From Candidatus Brocadiaceae bacterium (GTDB lineage: Bacteria > Planctomycetota > Brocadiia > Brocadiales > Bathyanammoxibiaceae), in contig JASEHG010000037.1 in assembly GCA_030018855.1 (NCBI GenBank), positions 1 to 12,992 on the forward strand: DNA of 12,992 bases, read 5' to 3'. The notes under the pieces were generated by a model. It was given only the letters and a program-made list of their open reading frames with translations. It was not told where the DNA came from and did no database searches. This document shows positions 1 to 6,616 of this stretch, piece after piece. A program made the position numbers and the translations under genes. The number at the start of each line of letters is the position of its first letter. The first letter of the stretch is position 1.

Positions 1-2
1 AG

Positions 3-554
3 CCGGGCGGGGTAATCAAACCCTTTATACTAGAAAATAGGGGAAGATTGGTCAGCGTCCGGGGTATCTCTGCCGTTGGCAACCTACCCATTAGTATAGC
101 AGAGAGGCAAAAGGCCCAGGCCGAAAAGAGGTTGGCCCAATTTGGTAGTAGTAGTAGGGACAGGGCTTTAGCCCTGTCCGAGATAGAGCTACTGGATATG
201 CCCGCCGTGGGCAAGGGTACCATGTTATTACTGATGGGTGAGTTTGAAAATTCCAGGTGTTGTTATTACGGCCTGGGGGAGATAGGCAAAAGGGCGGAGA
301 AGGTGGCCGACGAGGCCTGTGATGCCCTTTTTGAATTCATGCAGACTGATGGCGTCATTGACGAGCACCTGGCCGACCAGATAGTCCTCCCCCTAGCCCT
401 GGCAAGAGGCACCTCCAGGTTCATTACACCCAAGGTTACCACACACCTGCTGACTAATCTGGAGGTGATAAAAAAGTTTTTGCCTGTGGAGGTAGAAGTA
501 ACAGACTTAAGTGGGAGGGGCGGAACAATTACGCTGAAAGGCTATGCACCTTAG
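3..554 (+). CDS. rtcA: RNA 3'-terminal phosphate cyclase, 5'-truncated by window edge
   Basis: This enzyme family converts the 3'-phosphate of RNA to a 2',3'-cyclic phosphate using ATP, through a covalent enzyme-AMP intermediate, and acts in cytosolic RNA repair or metabolism. The reading frame is open to the left edge (it reads PGGVIKPFILENRGRLVSV), so the TTG at position 48 is not the real start. About 183 residues are visible, roughly the C-terminal half of a protein that is usually about 340 aa. Family hallmarks are DEHLADQIVLPLALA followed by the region TTHLLTNLEVIKKFLPVEV. The histidine in HLLTN lies 36 residues from the C-terminus, where the adenylated histidine is expected; that assignment is from memory of E. 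coli RtcA. No rtcB or rtcR follows, because the next gene is unrelated. No obvious terminator hairpin follows the TAG. Confidence 0.88.
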   Translation, partial: PGGVIKPFILENRGRLVSVRGISAVGNLPISIAERQKAQAEKRLAQFGSSSRDRALALSEIELLDMPAVGKGTMLLLMGEFENSRCCYYGLGEIGKRAEKVADEACDALFEFMQTDGVIDEHLADQIVLPLALARGTSRFITPKVTTHLLTNLEVIKKFLPVEVEVTDLSGRGGTITLKGYAP

Positions 555-762
555 GACACTTCACGAGAGACCCCATTTCCCATATTTGAAACCTCTGCAC
601 AACTCCGTCTCTTCCCCCTCCACCCTCAACAAAAAATTGGTAGAAATTTATACGAGCACGACAAATTTTTATTGACTTCTTACGGGGGGGTAAAATTTCT
701 CCAAAAGTAAGGTAACAATCCAAGCCAGAACTTAAATTTTAAAGAAAAGAAAGGGGTAAAAC

Positions 763-1192
763 ATGGAAAGGACCGAAAGTATTGTTGTCCAGGCGTCGCC
801 TCAATATGAGAACAATAAGAGTAAGGAGATGGAGCTGTTTGGTTGGAATCTACAAAACCGTCAGGAAATCCACGAGAAAGGAGATGCTTACGGAAGACCC
901 AGTTATATAAGTGGGAACACCTATATCACAAAAACAACAATTAAACACTATGTGAAACTGCATTTTGTTAGGGGTCTGAGCCTGCCAAACCTGGACAAGA
1001 TAAAGAAGATAGAGACAGAATACCTTAATCTTCCATTCCCCCCCTCCATCTCTTTGGTGTTACATATTCTTACCAACCATACCTCTAGCGTTAAGAAAAC
1101 ACAAAGCGGCGAGGCTGATTTGCGAACGAAGCGCCCGAAGGGCAGAAGAATTAAAGGTCCAGCTAGAGAAACTCCTTCCACGCCCTGACTGA
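763..1192 (+). CDS. Small conserved-looking protein, frameshifted in a C7 run
   Basis: The start is well supported: AAGGGG at 751-756 sits 6 nt before the ATG. As given, the frame runs 141 aa to a stop at 1188, but its last third (from SISLVLHIL onward) looks like out-of-frame translation. Removing one C from the run at 1038-1044 gives a more protein-like ending: FPPPSLWCYIFLPTIPLALRKH, which is hydrophobic and possibly a membrane segment, then an amphipathic helix with ARRAEELKVQLEKLLP, ending at TGA 1190-1192 (142 aa). The N-terminal part has FGWNLQNRQEI, then KHYVKLHFVRGLSLPNLDKI and an acidic/aromatic stretch, and seems well folded. I cannot name the family or assign a function. The frameshift may be a homopolymer sequencing error, slippage or phase variation, or genuine decay. 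It lies between rtcA and a repeat cluster and has no apparent operon partner. Confidence 0.62.
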
Positions 1193-1277
1193 TAAGTACC
1201 CATAAAAGTACCTAACCACCGCTGGCACAACGCCGGGGAACCAAAATGACATCCTCTGCCTCAAACTGACACCCTTC

Positions 1278-1360
1278 TCCGCCTAAGGCGGAGAGGGGGC
1301 TAGATTCTTCGCTTCGCTCAGAATGACATGTAGCGCTGTGGCAACTTTCGTAGAGGTCTC
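1278..1360. repeat. Repeat cluster with MITE right-half
   Basis: The intergenic stretch 1193-1432 holds a palindrome of the TCCGCCTAAGGCGGA type at 1278-1292. It is followed by a 58-nt segment (1303-1360) that aligns without gaps to the right half of the MITE at 8157-8214. Both begin GATTCTTCGCTTCGCTCAG and both end in AGAGGTCTC. No matching left end was found, so this is a truncated or rearranged copy. No gene is visible in the rest of the interval. Confidence 0.7.
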
Positions 1361-1432
1361 AATACTCTTGCCTCCAAAACGCCCGTTCGTGCATTGTTAC
1401 TCATCCTACAACTTTTGTCCGTGGGCATACCC

Positions 1433-2155
1433 TCACGAAACCACCTGGGCCAGTCTGAAGAAGTTCTTATAAAAGGTTACGGCCTGGGTGTGGTAGAGCT
1501 TGTGGTGGGTGCGGGCCTCCCACAACAGCTTTTCAGGGTCTATGGGGGCGTTGAGATTGGCTAACTCCTCTTCATAGGCCTCGGTCCATTGGTTTATAAT
1601 CCCAGGGTCTACCTCCAGATGAAATTGTAGCCCGTAAGCCCTCTGGACTACCCTGAAGGCCTGATTGTGGCACAGGGGGGAACTGGCGAGGTGTCTGCCT
1701 TCTTTCGGTATCTCAAAGGTGTCACCGTGCCACTGGAAGACACGAAGCTTGTTACCCAGACCCTTGAAGAGGGGGTCTTGCATACCCTCTTCGGTGAGGG
1801 AGACGTCAAACCACCCTATCTCCTTGACGGGGTTCTTGCTTACCCTGGCACCTGCCGCCTTGGCAACAAGCTGGGCGCCGAGGCAGATGCCCAGCAGGGG
1901 GACGTCGCCCGCCAGGGTCTTCTGGAGGAAGTCGTTTTCCCACCTCAGGAATGGATACCGTTCCTCCTCGTAGACGTTCATGGGACCACCAAGAGAGATT
2001 ACTGCCGAATAGTCCCCTGGGTCCTCCGGGAAGGTGCTGGTCTTGTAGAGGCTGGAAATCTGGTAGCGGAGGTGGTGTTTTGCCAGGAAGTCTTCCAGGG
2101 TGCCTGGGCCTTCAATATCAATATGTTTGAGGATAAGGACAGGTTTAGTGCGCAT
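1433..2155 (-). CDS. Class I glutamine amidotransferase (GMP synthase-like)
   Basis: This is a cytosolic triad-type glutamine amidotransferase domain protein of 240 aa. The nucleophile elbow GICLGAQ places the catalytic Cys at residue 91. The motif YGLQFHLEV gives His179 and Glu181. SLGGPMNVYE near residues 54-63 is the oxyanion-hole strand typical of the GuaA-like stand-alone family. No synthase domain is attached, so the ammonia acceptor is unknown. Relatives of this type are annotated as GMP synthase-like or gamma-glutamyl hydrolase-like proteins. It is the last gene of the minus-strand run, separated from thiC by 144 nt of repeat sequence. No clear Shine-Dalgarno sequence precedes the ATG. 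Family assignment is firm, but the substrate is not known. Confidence 0.88.
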   Translation of the reverse strand: MRTKPVLILKHIDIEGPGTLEDFLAKHHLRYQISSLYKTSTFPEDPGDYSAVISLGGPMNVYEEERYPFLRWENDFLQKTLAGDVPLLGICLGAQLVAKAAGARVSKNPVKEIGWFDVSLTEEGMQDPLFKGLGNKLRVFQWHGDTFEIPKEGRHLASSPLCHNQAFRVVQRAYGLQFHLEVDPGIINQWTEAYEEELANLNAPIDPEKLLWEARTHHKLYHTQAVTFYKNFFRLAQVVS

Positions 2156-2195
2156 CTTGTCAGGGGTTGCCCTACTGCCTCATAGAAGCCAAAAA

Positions 2196-2326
2196 TTAGG
2201 GAGTAGGGGGTAGGGAGTAGGGAGTAGTAAGATTTTATCCTGCTACCCCCTACACCCTACTCCCTAACCCCTAGTTTGCTACTCCCTACACCCTACCCCC
2301 TACACCCTCCTCCCTGCCCCCTGATT
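2196..2326. repeat. Palindromic GGGAGTAGGG repeat overlapping thiC 3' end
   Basis: Imperfect tandem and inverted copies of GGGAGTAGGG-type units lie around the core TAGTAAGATTTTATCCTGC (2225-2245 with its flanks). Related copies are at 3647-3725 and 7682-7760. The segment at 2300-2326 is also the last eight codons plus stop of thiC. It fills the whole gap between thiC and the downstream amidotransferase gene. It can fold as a long GC-rich hairpin, but no clear U-tract marks it as a terminator. Confidence 0.8.
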
Positions 2327-3631
2327 GGGGGCCTTAATATCTGGATTTTTTCCATCGCCACCCTCCGTATCCACTACCTTGAAGGCGCAGTACTCCCCGC
2401 ACATGGAGCATACGTTGTCGGTGGAGGGCCTTGAGGCCCTGACGCTCCTGGCCCTGTTTTCGTCAATGCAGGTGGCAAACTGTCCCTCCCAGTCCCTCTT
2501 CCTCCGCTTCATGGACATCTCTTTGTCCCACTGCCAGGCCGAAGGGATGCCCTTGGAGATATCGGCGGCGTGGGCCGCAATCCTGGCGGCCATTACCCCA
2601 TCCCACACGTCCTGTACCGTAGGGAGGGCCAGGTGTTCCGTGGGAGTAACGTAGCAGAGGAAGTCTGCCCCGGCGCTGGCGGCAATTGCCCCTCCTATGG
2701 CGGAGGTGATGTGGTCATACCCGGGGGCCACGTCCGTAACGAGCGGCCCTAATACATAAAAGGGCGCCCCCTTGCAGAGTTCTTTCTGGAGTTTTACCTG
2801 GGCGGCTATCTGGTGCATGGGTACATGGCCTGGTCCCTCTACGATGACCTGCACCCCCTTTTCCCACGCCCTCTGGCATAGTTCCGCCAGGACGTTTAGT
2901 TCGTACACCTGTACCCTGTCAAAGGCATCAGCCAGGGCCCCTGGCCTCATGGCATCCCCCAGGCTGAGCGTAACGTCATATTCTCTGGCTATGGACAGTA
3001 CCTCGTCAAACTGTTCGTAAAGGGGGTTCTCCTTCTTGTGGGCACTCATCCATTCCACCAGAAACACCCCTCCCCTGCTTACCACCCCACACACCCTGGG
3101 AGACTCCTTAAGGAGTTTTAGTACACCGTAGGTGGCCCCACAATGGACGGTAATAAAGTCCACCCCGTCCTGGCAGTGTTGTCTTACTGCATCCAGCATA
3201 TCCCTTGCAGTCATTGCCTTCAGGGAGCGTCCCCGCTGGTTGGCCTTTACAGCGGCCTCATAAATAGGCACACTGCCCACGGTAATACCGGCCTCTTCCA
3301 TAATCCTGTGCCGTACCTCTCTGAGGTTACCTCCTGTACTGAGGTCCATAACGGCATCGGCCCCGGCCCCCTCCGCCGCCTTGAGCTTCTTCAGTTCCTC
3401 TCCCTCAGAGGGATAGTCCACAGAGGTGCCTATATTGGCATTGACCTTGGTCTTTAACCCCAGGCCAATCCCGCATACCTTCTTGGCCCTTCTACGGTGG
3501 TTACAGGGCAAGGCCACCTTGCCTTCCGCCAGGCGCTGTCTGAGGGTCTCCACGTCACAACCCTCCTCCTTGGCCACCTGACGCATCTCCTGGGTGATGA
3601 TGCCCTGTCTTGCCTTGAGTAACTGTGTCAT
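2300..3631 (-). CDS. thiC: Phosphomethylpyrimidine synthase ThiC
   Basis: ThiC is a radical-SAM enzyme that rearranges 5-aminoimidazole ribotide into hydroxymethylpyrimidine phosphate for thiamine synthesis. The 443-aa product is the short form without the long N-terminal extension. Visible hallmarks are NANIGTS near the N-terminus, MDLSTGGNL, FITVHCGATYGVL, SRGG, EGPGHVPMHQI (metal/substrate-binding region) and the C-terminal cluster cysteines in CSMCGEYC (residues 408, 411, 415). The last spacing is CX2CX3C, one residue shorter than the CX2CX4C of E. coli-type ThiC. AAAGGAGG lies just upstream of the ATG, so the start is good. The last residues, NQGAGRRV, and the stop are encoded by a dispersed repeat. 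I saw no TPP riboswitch: the 67-nt upstream gap is itself repeat sequence. No other thi gene is adjacent. Confidence 0.97.
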   Translation of the reverse strand: MTQLLKARQGIITQEMRQVAKEEGCDVETLRQRLAEGKVALPCNHRRRAKKVCGIGLGLKTKVNANIGTSVDYPSEGEELKKLKAAEGAGADAVMDLSTGGNLREVRHRIMEEAGITVGSVPIYEAAVKANQRGRSLKAMTARDMLDAVRQHCQDGVDFITVHCGATYGVLKLLKESPRVCGVVSRGGVFLVEWMSAHKKENPLYEQFDEVLSIAREYDVTLSLGDAMRPGALADAFDRVQVYELNVLAELCQRAWEKGVQVIVEGPGHVPMHQIAAQVKLQKELCKGAPFYVLGPLVTDVAPGYDHITSAIGGAIAASAGADFLCYVTPTEHLALPTVQDVWDGVMAARIAAHAADISKGIPSAWQWDKEMSMKRRKRDWEGQFATCIDENRARSVRASRPSTDNVCSMCGEYCAFKVVDTEGGDGKNPDIKAPNQGAGRRV

Positions 3632-3646
3632 ACTCCTCCTTTAACT

Positions 3647-3725
3647 AGGGATTAGGGGGTAGGGAGTAGGGGATAGCAGGATAAAATCTTGCTACTCCCT
3701 ACACCCTACTCCCTGACCCCTGATT
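3647..3725. repeat. Palindromic repeat overlapping pseudouridine synthase 3' end
   Basis: This is the second copy of the family, in inverted orientation: the core at 3674-3694 reads TAGCAGGATAAAATCTTGC, the reverse complement of the 7703-7723 core. Arms of GGGAGTAGGG/CCCTACTCCC flank it. Its right part, 3699-3725, matches 25 of 27 bases with 2300-2326 and provides the last eight codons and stop of the overlapping gene. It fills the 67-nt gap to thiC. Confidence 0.82.
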
Positions 3726-4472
3726 TATATACTGCCGTTTCTGGGGCTTCTCGGACTTGTCATTCATCATTGAATAGAATCTGGCCACTTCTCCCGGCGT
3801 AAGGCGGCGGAACCTGCCCGTCTTTAACCTTGAGTCCTCCAGCCAACCGATGCGGATTCTCACCAATTTCCTCACCTTGTAACCCAGCCGGGCAAGGATA
3901 CGGCGCACCTCCCTGTTACGCCCTTCTTTCAAGGTTATCTCCATCCAGGTATTGCTGGAACCCCTGCGTAGTACCCTTACTTTAGCCGGGGACGTCTTGC
4001 CTCCTGAGAGCCATACCCCCTTGCTGAGGCCCTCCAGGTCTCTGGATTCCAACCTGGCGTTTACCTCTACCAGGTAAGTCTTCGCTACGCCGTAACGGGG
4101 ATGGGTAAGGAAGTTGGTCAACTCGCCATCATTGGTCAAGATGATAAGGCCCTCGCTGTCGGCATCCAGCCTGCCCACACAATAAACCCTCTGGGCCACA
4201 CCCCGTAAGAGGTCAATGGCCCTGGGGCGGCCTAGCTCGTCACGGCTGGTGCATACGTAATCCTTGGGCTTGTTGAGGAGGTAATAGACCTTCGGCTCCA
4301 CTCTTACTGGGACGCCTTTACAGCATATCCTTTGACGTTGTGGGTCCACCTGGCACCCCATCTCGGTAACTACGTTGCCATCCACCGTGACATAGCCATC
4401 GGCAATGAGTCCCTCACACTCCCTGCGGGAGCCTAATCCTGTCTCGGCTAATAATTTTTGAAGCCGTATCAT
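3699..4472 (-). CDS. RsuA/RluB/RluE-family RNA pseudouridine synthase
   Basis: This enzyme isomerises a specific uridine in rRNA to pseudouridine. The 257-aa product has an N-terminal S4 RNA-binding domain (about residues 1-48, with LQKLLAETGLGSRRECEGLI). The catalytic domain carries GRLDADSEGLIILTNDG, with the catalytic Asp at 103, then YGVAKTYLVEV and the family signature EGRNREVRRIL. It resembles RluB most, but the exact rRNA target cannot be read from sequence. ATG 4472 is preferred over the GTG six nt upstream because it overlaps the manA stop as ATGA, suggesting translational coupling. The C-terminal tail NQGSGSRV and the stop codon come from the dispersed repeat at 3647-3725, so the native end has been replaced or extended. 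Confidence 0.93.
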   Translation of the reverse strand: MIRLQKLLAETGLGSRRECEGLIADGYVTVDGNVVTEMGCQVDPQRQRICCKGVPVRVEPKVYYLLNKPKDYVCTSRDELGRPRAIDLLRGVAQRVYCVGRLDADSEGLIILTNDGELTNFLTHPRYGVAKTYLVEVNARLESRDLEGLSKGVWLSGGKTSPAKVRVLRRGSSNTWMEITLKEGRNREVRRILARLGYKVRKLVRIRIGWLEDSRLKTGRFRRLTPGEVARFYSMMNDKSEKPQKRQYINQGSGSRV

Positions 4473-5557
4473 AGCCACTTGCTCGTCAGTGACGTCCTCA
4501 CTATCTTACATCCATCCTTTGGTTGAATACAATAACCTTTCAGAATAGCCGGGATAAGTATGTTGTCGCCGGCATGGGCCTCGAGCCTCTCCCCCTTTCC
4601 ATAATATATATCGCCACTGCCTTTTATAAAAGTGAGGATGTGGCAACCGGACCCCACCACCTCGTACGCCCCTTCCAGGCAGAGGCACTCCATAATAAAC
4701 TCTTTGCACTCCAGTAGCAACTCAATGACGTCCTCATCTGATTCAGCCGTAGATAGGGCTGAGGGCCTCTCCCTGCAGGCCTCTGGAGACGGACGGCTGA
4801 CTGTTGGCCTGTCACTGACTGTCTTCATTACCTCCAGGGCCTTCTCCAGGTGCAATGGGCGGTTACTGCCCCAGTCATAGACCCTGTAGGTAAGGTCCGA
4901 GTTCTGCTGGACCTCAAGTAATAAGAGACCGCCTCCTGCGGCATGTAGGGTACCAGGGGGGATGAAGATAGTATCCCCTGGTCTTACGCAAAGGAAGTTT
5001 AGACAAGATTCTATCCCTCGTTGGTCTCCCCGCCTGAGACGTTTCTCAAAGGATTCCAGGGAGACACCTGGACTGAGTCCATACACTATCCATGAACCCG
5101 ATTCAGCCCGAATGACATGCCAGGCCTCCGTCTTCCCACCACCCTCCTCCCCAGCCTCCCTTGTATAGGCATCATCGGGGTGTACCTGGAGGGAGAGCCT
5201 GTCAGTAACGTCAAGAAACTTCACCAACAAAGGGAACCTGGTCGGGGGCGGCTCTACCGCCTCGTCTACGCCGATACCAAGCAATTCAGCAGGCCGCTGT
5301 TCCATCAACTCATGGAGAGTCGTCCCACGGCAAGGACCGTTAGTGACCAGACTGTTATCATGCCCTCTGTCTACTATCTCCCAGGACTCTCCGACTTTCA
5401 TCCCATGGGGTGTATCTTTGTCAAATATCTTCCGCAGGCGGTCTCCCCCCCATGGTGCCTCCTTGAAGATACCATTAAACTTTAAGGGGTAAACGGGGGC
5501 AGGAACTTTACCCTCTACTGCCTGCGGTGTTACTCCTGTGGTCTTGTTCTTATCCAT
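4469..5557 (-). CDS. manA: Mannose-6-phosphate isomerase, class I
   Basis: This zinc enzyme interconverts mannose-6-phosphate and fructose-6-phosphate, feeding GDP-mannose for glycan or LPS synthesis. Metal ligands visible in the 362-aa frame are Gln124 and His126 (LQVHPDD), Glu144 (KTEAWHVI) and His205 (IPPGTLHA). YDWGSNRPLHLEKAL is the conserved strand beyond the site, and FKEAPWGGDRL is the usual N-terminal motif. The frame extends upstream to 5620, but those 21 residues (MAGATRLRRVG...) are translated palindromic repeat. ATG 5557 has AAAGG six nt upstream, so it is taken as the start. That Shine-Dalgarno sequence lies inside a GAGACCTTT repeat end read in reverse. The stop overlaps the next gene by ATGA. 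The long C-terminal domain (from about residue 270) is a second cupin typical of the class. Confidence 0.93.
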   Translation of the reverse strand: MDKNKTTGVTPQAVEGKVPAPVYPLKFNGIFKEAPWGGDRLRKIFDKDTPHGMKVGESWEIVDRGHDNSLVTNGPCRGTTLHELMEQRPAELLGIGVDEAVEPPPTRFPLLVKFLDVTDRLSLQVHPDDAYTREAGEEGGGKTEAWHVIRAESGSWIVYGLSPGVSLESFEKRLRRGDQRGIESCLNFLCVRPGDTIFIPPGTLHAAGGGLLLLEVQQNSDLTYRVYDWGSNRPLHLEKALEVMKTVSDRPTVSRPSPEACRERPSALSTAESDEDVIELLLECKEFIMECLCLEGAYEVVGSGCHILTFIKGSGDIYYGKGERLEAHAGDNILIPAILKGYCIQPKDGCKIVRTSLTSKWL

Positions 5558-5582
5558 TTGAGACCTTTGCACATTATAATAA

Positions 5583-5659
5583 GGGCGACCCACCCGCCTG
5601 AGGCGGGTCGCCCCTGCCATACCCCTGTTAATTTTGTAAGGGCGTATTGCAATACGCCC
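5583..5659. repeat. Two palindromes upstream of manA
   Basis: 5583-5614 is a hairpin with GGGCGACCC and GGGTCGCCC arms around a CCGCCTGAGGCGG core, with a small bulge from a duplicated ACCC. 5640-5659 is a perfect 20-base palindrome, GGGCGTATTGCAATACGCCC. Both look like dispersed repeat units and lie in the presumed leader or upstream region of manA. TATAAT occurs at 5573-5578 on the minus strand but has no convincing -35 partner. Confidence 0.75.
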
Positions 5660-5668
5660 CTACTTTCC

Positions 5669-5796
5669 TCCCCCTGAGAAATCAGGAGGTAGGGGTTAGA
5701 GAAATTGCGAATTTGGTTCGCCTGAGGCGGATATAAATTCCAAATCCGAAATCCGCATTCCGCAATTTCTAGTCCCTACTCCCTGACCCCTGATTT
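5669..5796. repeat. Composite inverted repeat between manA and the OB-fold gene
   Basis: An imperfect inverted repeat spans about 5697-5769. AGAAATTGCGAATTTGG on the left pairs with CGCATTCCGCAATTTCT on the right, and TCGCCTGAGGCGGA sits inside (5718-5731). It is flanked by a GGAGGTAGGGG unit on the left and CCCTACTCCCTGACCCCTG on the right (5773-5796), the same tail unit that ends two genes elsewhere in the window. No gene is seen here. Confidence 0.7.
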
Positions 5797-5852
5797 GGGG
5801 GGATAGGTCACCTCCCGCCAAAGGTGGGTTTGCCTGTTGCACCCAAAGCCGC

Positions 5853-6176
5853 TTATCTGATGGTAGCTCCAGGGCTTATATCTTTCTCCGTAGTAAGGAC
5901 TACTATCCTCTCCCCGTCCTGGGCCGCAAGGAGCATCCCCTGACTCTCTATCCCCCGCAGGGTGGCAGGGGCAAGGTTATTCACGATGACAACCTTTTTA
6001 CCCAGGAGTTCATGCGGGGTGTAGTGACCTCTAAGCCCAGCCACAAGTTGCTTCTCCCCACCCCCTCCTGTGTCAACCTTTAGGACGAAGAGCCTGTCCG
6101 CCTTAGGGTGGTCCTCCACAGACTTCACCACCGCTACCAACAATTCTACCTTCTGAAAATCCTGAATGGTTATCAT
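5853..6176 (-). CDS. tRNA-binding OB-fold protein (Trbp111 / MetG C-terminal type)
   Basis: This is a stand-alone OB-fold domain of 107 aa, like E. coli Trbp111 and the C-terminal dimerisation/tRNA-binding domain of methionyl-tRNA synthetase. Seen in order are DFQKVELLVAVVKSVEDHPKADRL, LVAGLRGHYTPHELLGKKVVIVNNL, and PATLRGIESQGMLLAA, the strongly conserved family end motif. It probably binds the tRNA elbow and may act in trans with a MetG encoded elsewhere. The frame can be extended four codons to a TTG at 6188, but ATG 6176 gives the better N-terminus (MITIQDF). Neither start has a strong Shine-Dalgarno sequence. A MITE lies 68 nt upstream, so I cannot tell whether a catalytic MetG part was ever attached. 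Confidence 0.9.
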   Translation of the reverse strand: MITIQDFQKVELLVAVVKSVEDHPKADRLFVLKVDTGGGGEKQLVAGLRGHYTPHELLGKKVVIVNNLAPATLRGIESQGMLLAAQDGERIVVLTTEKDISPGATIR

Positions 6177-6243
6177 GGGGCATGACAATTCTAGCAGAAG
6201 GATTTGCCTGTTAGCAAGAGAAAAGACCGTTGGGTTGTATTAT

Positions 6244-6442
6244 GAGACCTCTGAAAAAGTAGCAACCGAAATTCCCTCCCCCTTGATGGGGGAGGGAAGG
6301 GTGGGGGTGAAGGGAGTCAATGGTGGGTACGTCCCATCTGGATTACTATTGTAGTGGCGGAGTTTACTCCCCCTCCCCCCTCCCACCAGGGGAGGGGGAA
6401 ACTAAAGGCACAGTCCGCCTCAGGCGGATTTGCAGAGGTCTC
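6244..6442. mobile_element. MITE-like element with 5-bp target duplication
   Basis: This 199-bp element has terminal inverted repeats: GAGACCTCTGAAAA at the left and TTTGCAGAGGTCTC at the right, with the outer 10 bp perfect. It is flanked by ATTAT on both sides (6239-6243 and 6443-6447), as expected for a 5-bp target-site duplication. The interior is itself palindromic, with CCTCCCCC/GGGGGAGG pairs near each end and TCCGCCTCAGGCGGA at 6414-6428. It has no coding capacity, so any transposase would act in trans. Confidence 0.78.
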
Positions 6443-6447
6443 ATTAT

Positions 6448-6616
6448 CTCTAAACATGGGCTACAAAATGTAAGGGGGGACCCCTTATATTCCACCGTTA
6501 AAGACAAAAAATGAAGACTACTTCTCCACCTGAGGTGGATTGTACTAACTCTTATACTAAGTTCAGTGTTATACGGTTGATTTTCCCAGAAAGACTACTA
6601 AAATAACCTGAGAGCC
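6448..6616. other. Gene-free stretch upstream of sppA
   Basis: Together with the MITE, this forms a gap of 440 bases between ATG 6176 and ATG 6617. It contains a TAAGGGG/CCCCTTA hairpin at about 6471-6488 and a perfect palindrome TCCACCTGAGGTGGA at 6525-6539. A possible extended -10 (TGTTATACG, 6567-6575) has no recognisable -35. No RNA gene or coding frame could be supported. Confidence 0.4.

Noticed and set aside
672..696. Promoter TTGACT...TAAAAT before the small frameshifted gene
   Set aside because: The spacer is only 13 nt, too short for a normal sigma70 promoter.
1667..2185. Long plus-strand open frame opposite the amidotransferase gene
   Set aside because: It is antisense to a gene with clear catalytic motifs, and its product shows no family features.
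2196..2326. CRISPR array or rho-independent terminator
   Set aside because: Units are degenerate and inverted with no regular spacers, and no U-tract follows a clean stem.
3632..3698. TPP riboswitch upstream of thiC
   Set aside because: The gap is only 67 nt, is made of the GGGAGTAGGG repeat, and shows no THI-box sequences.
5558..5620. N-terminal extension of manA to position 5620
   Set aside because: The extra 21 residues are translated palindromic repeat, and the family motif begins well after ATG 5557, which has a properly spaced Shine-Dalgarno sequence.
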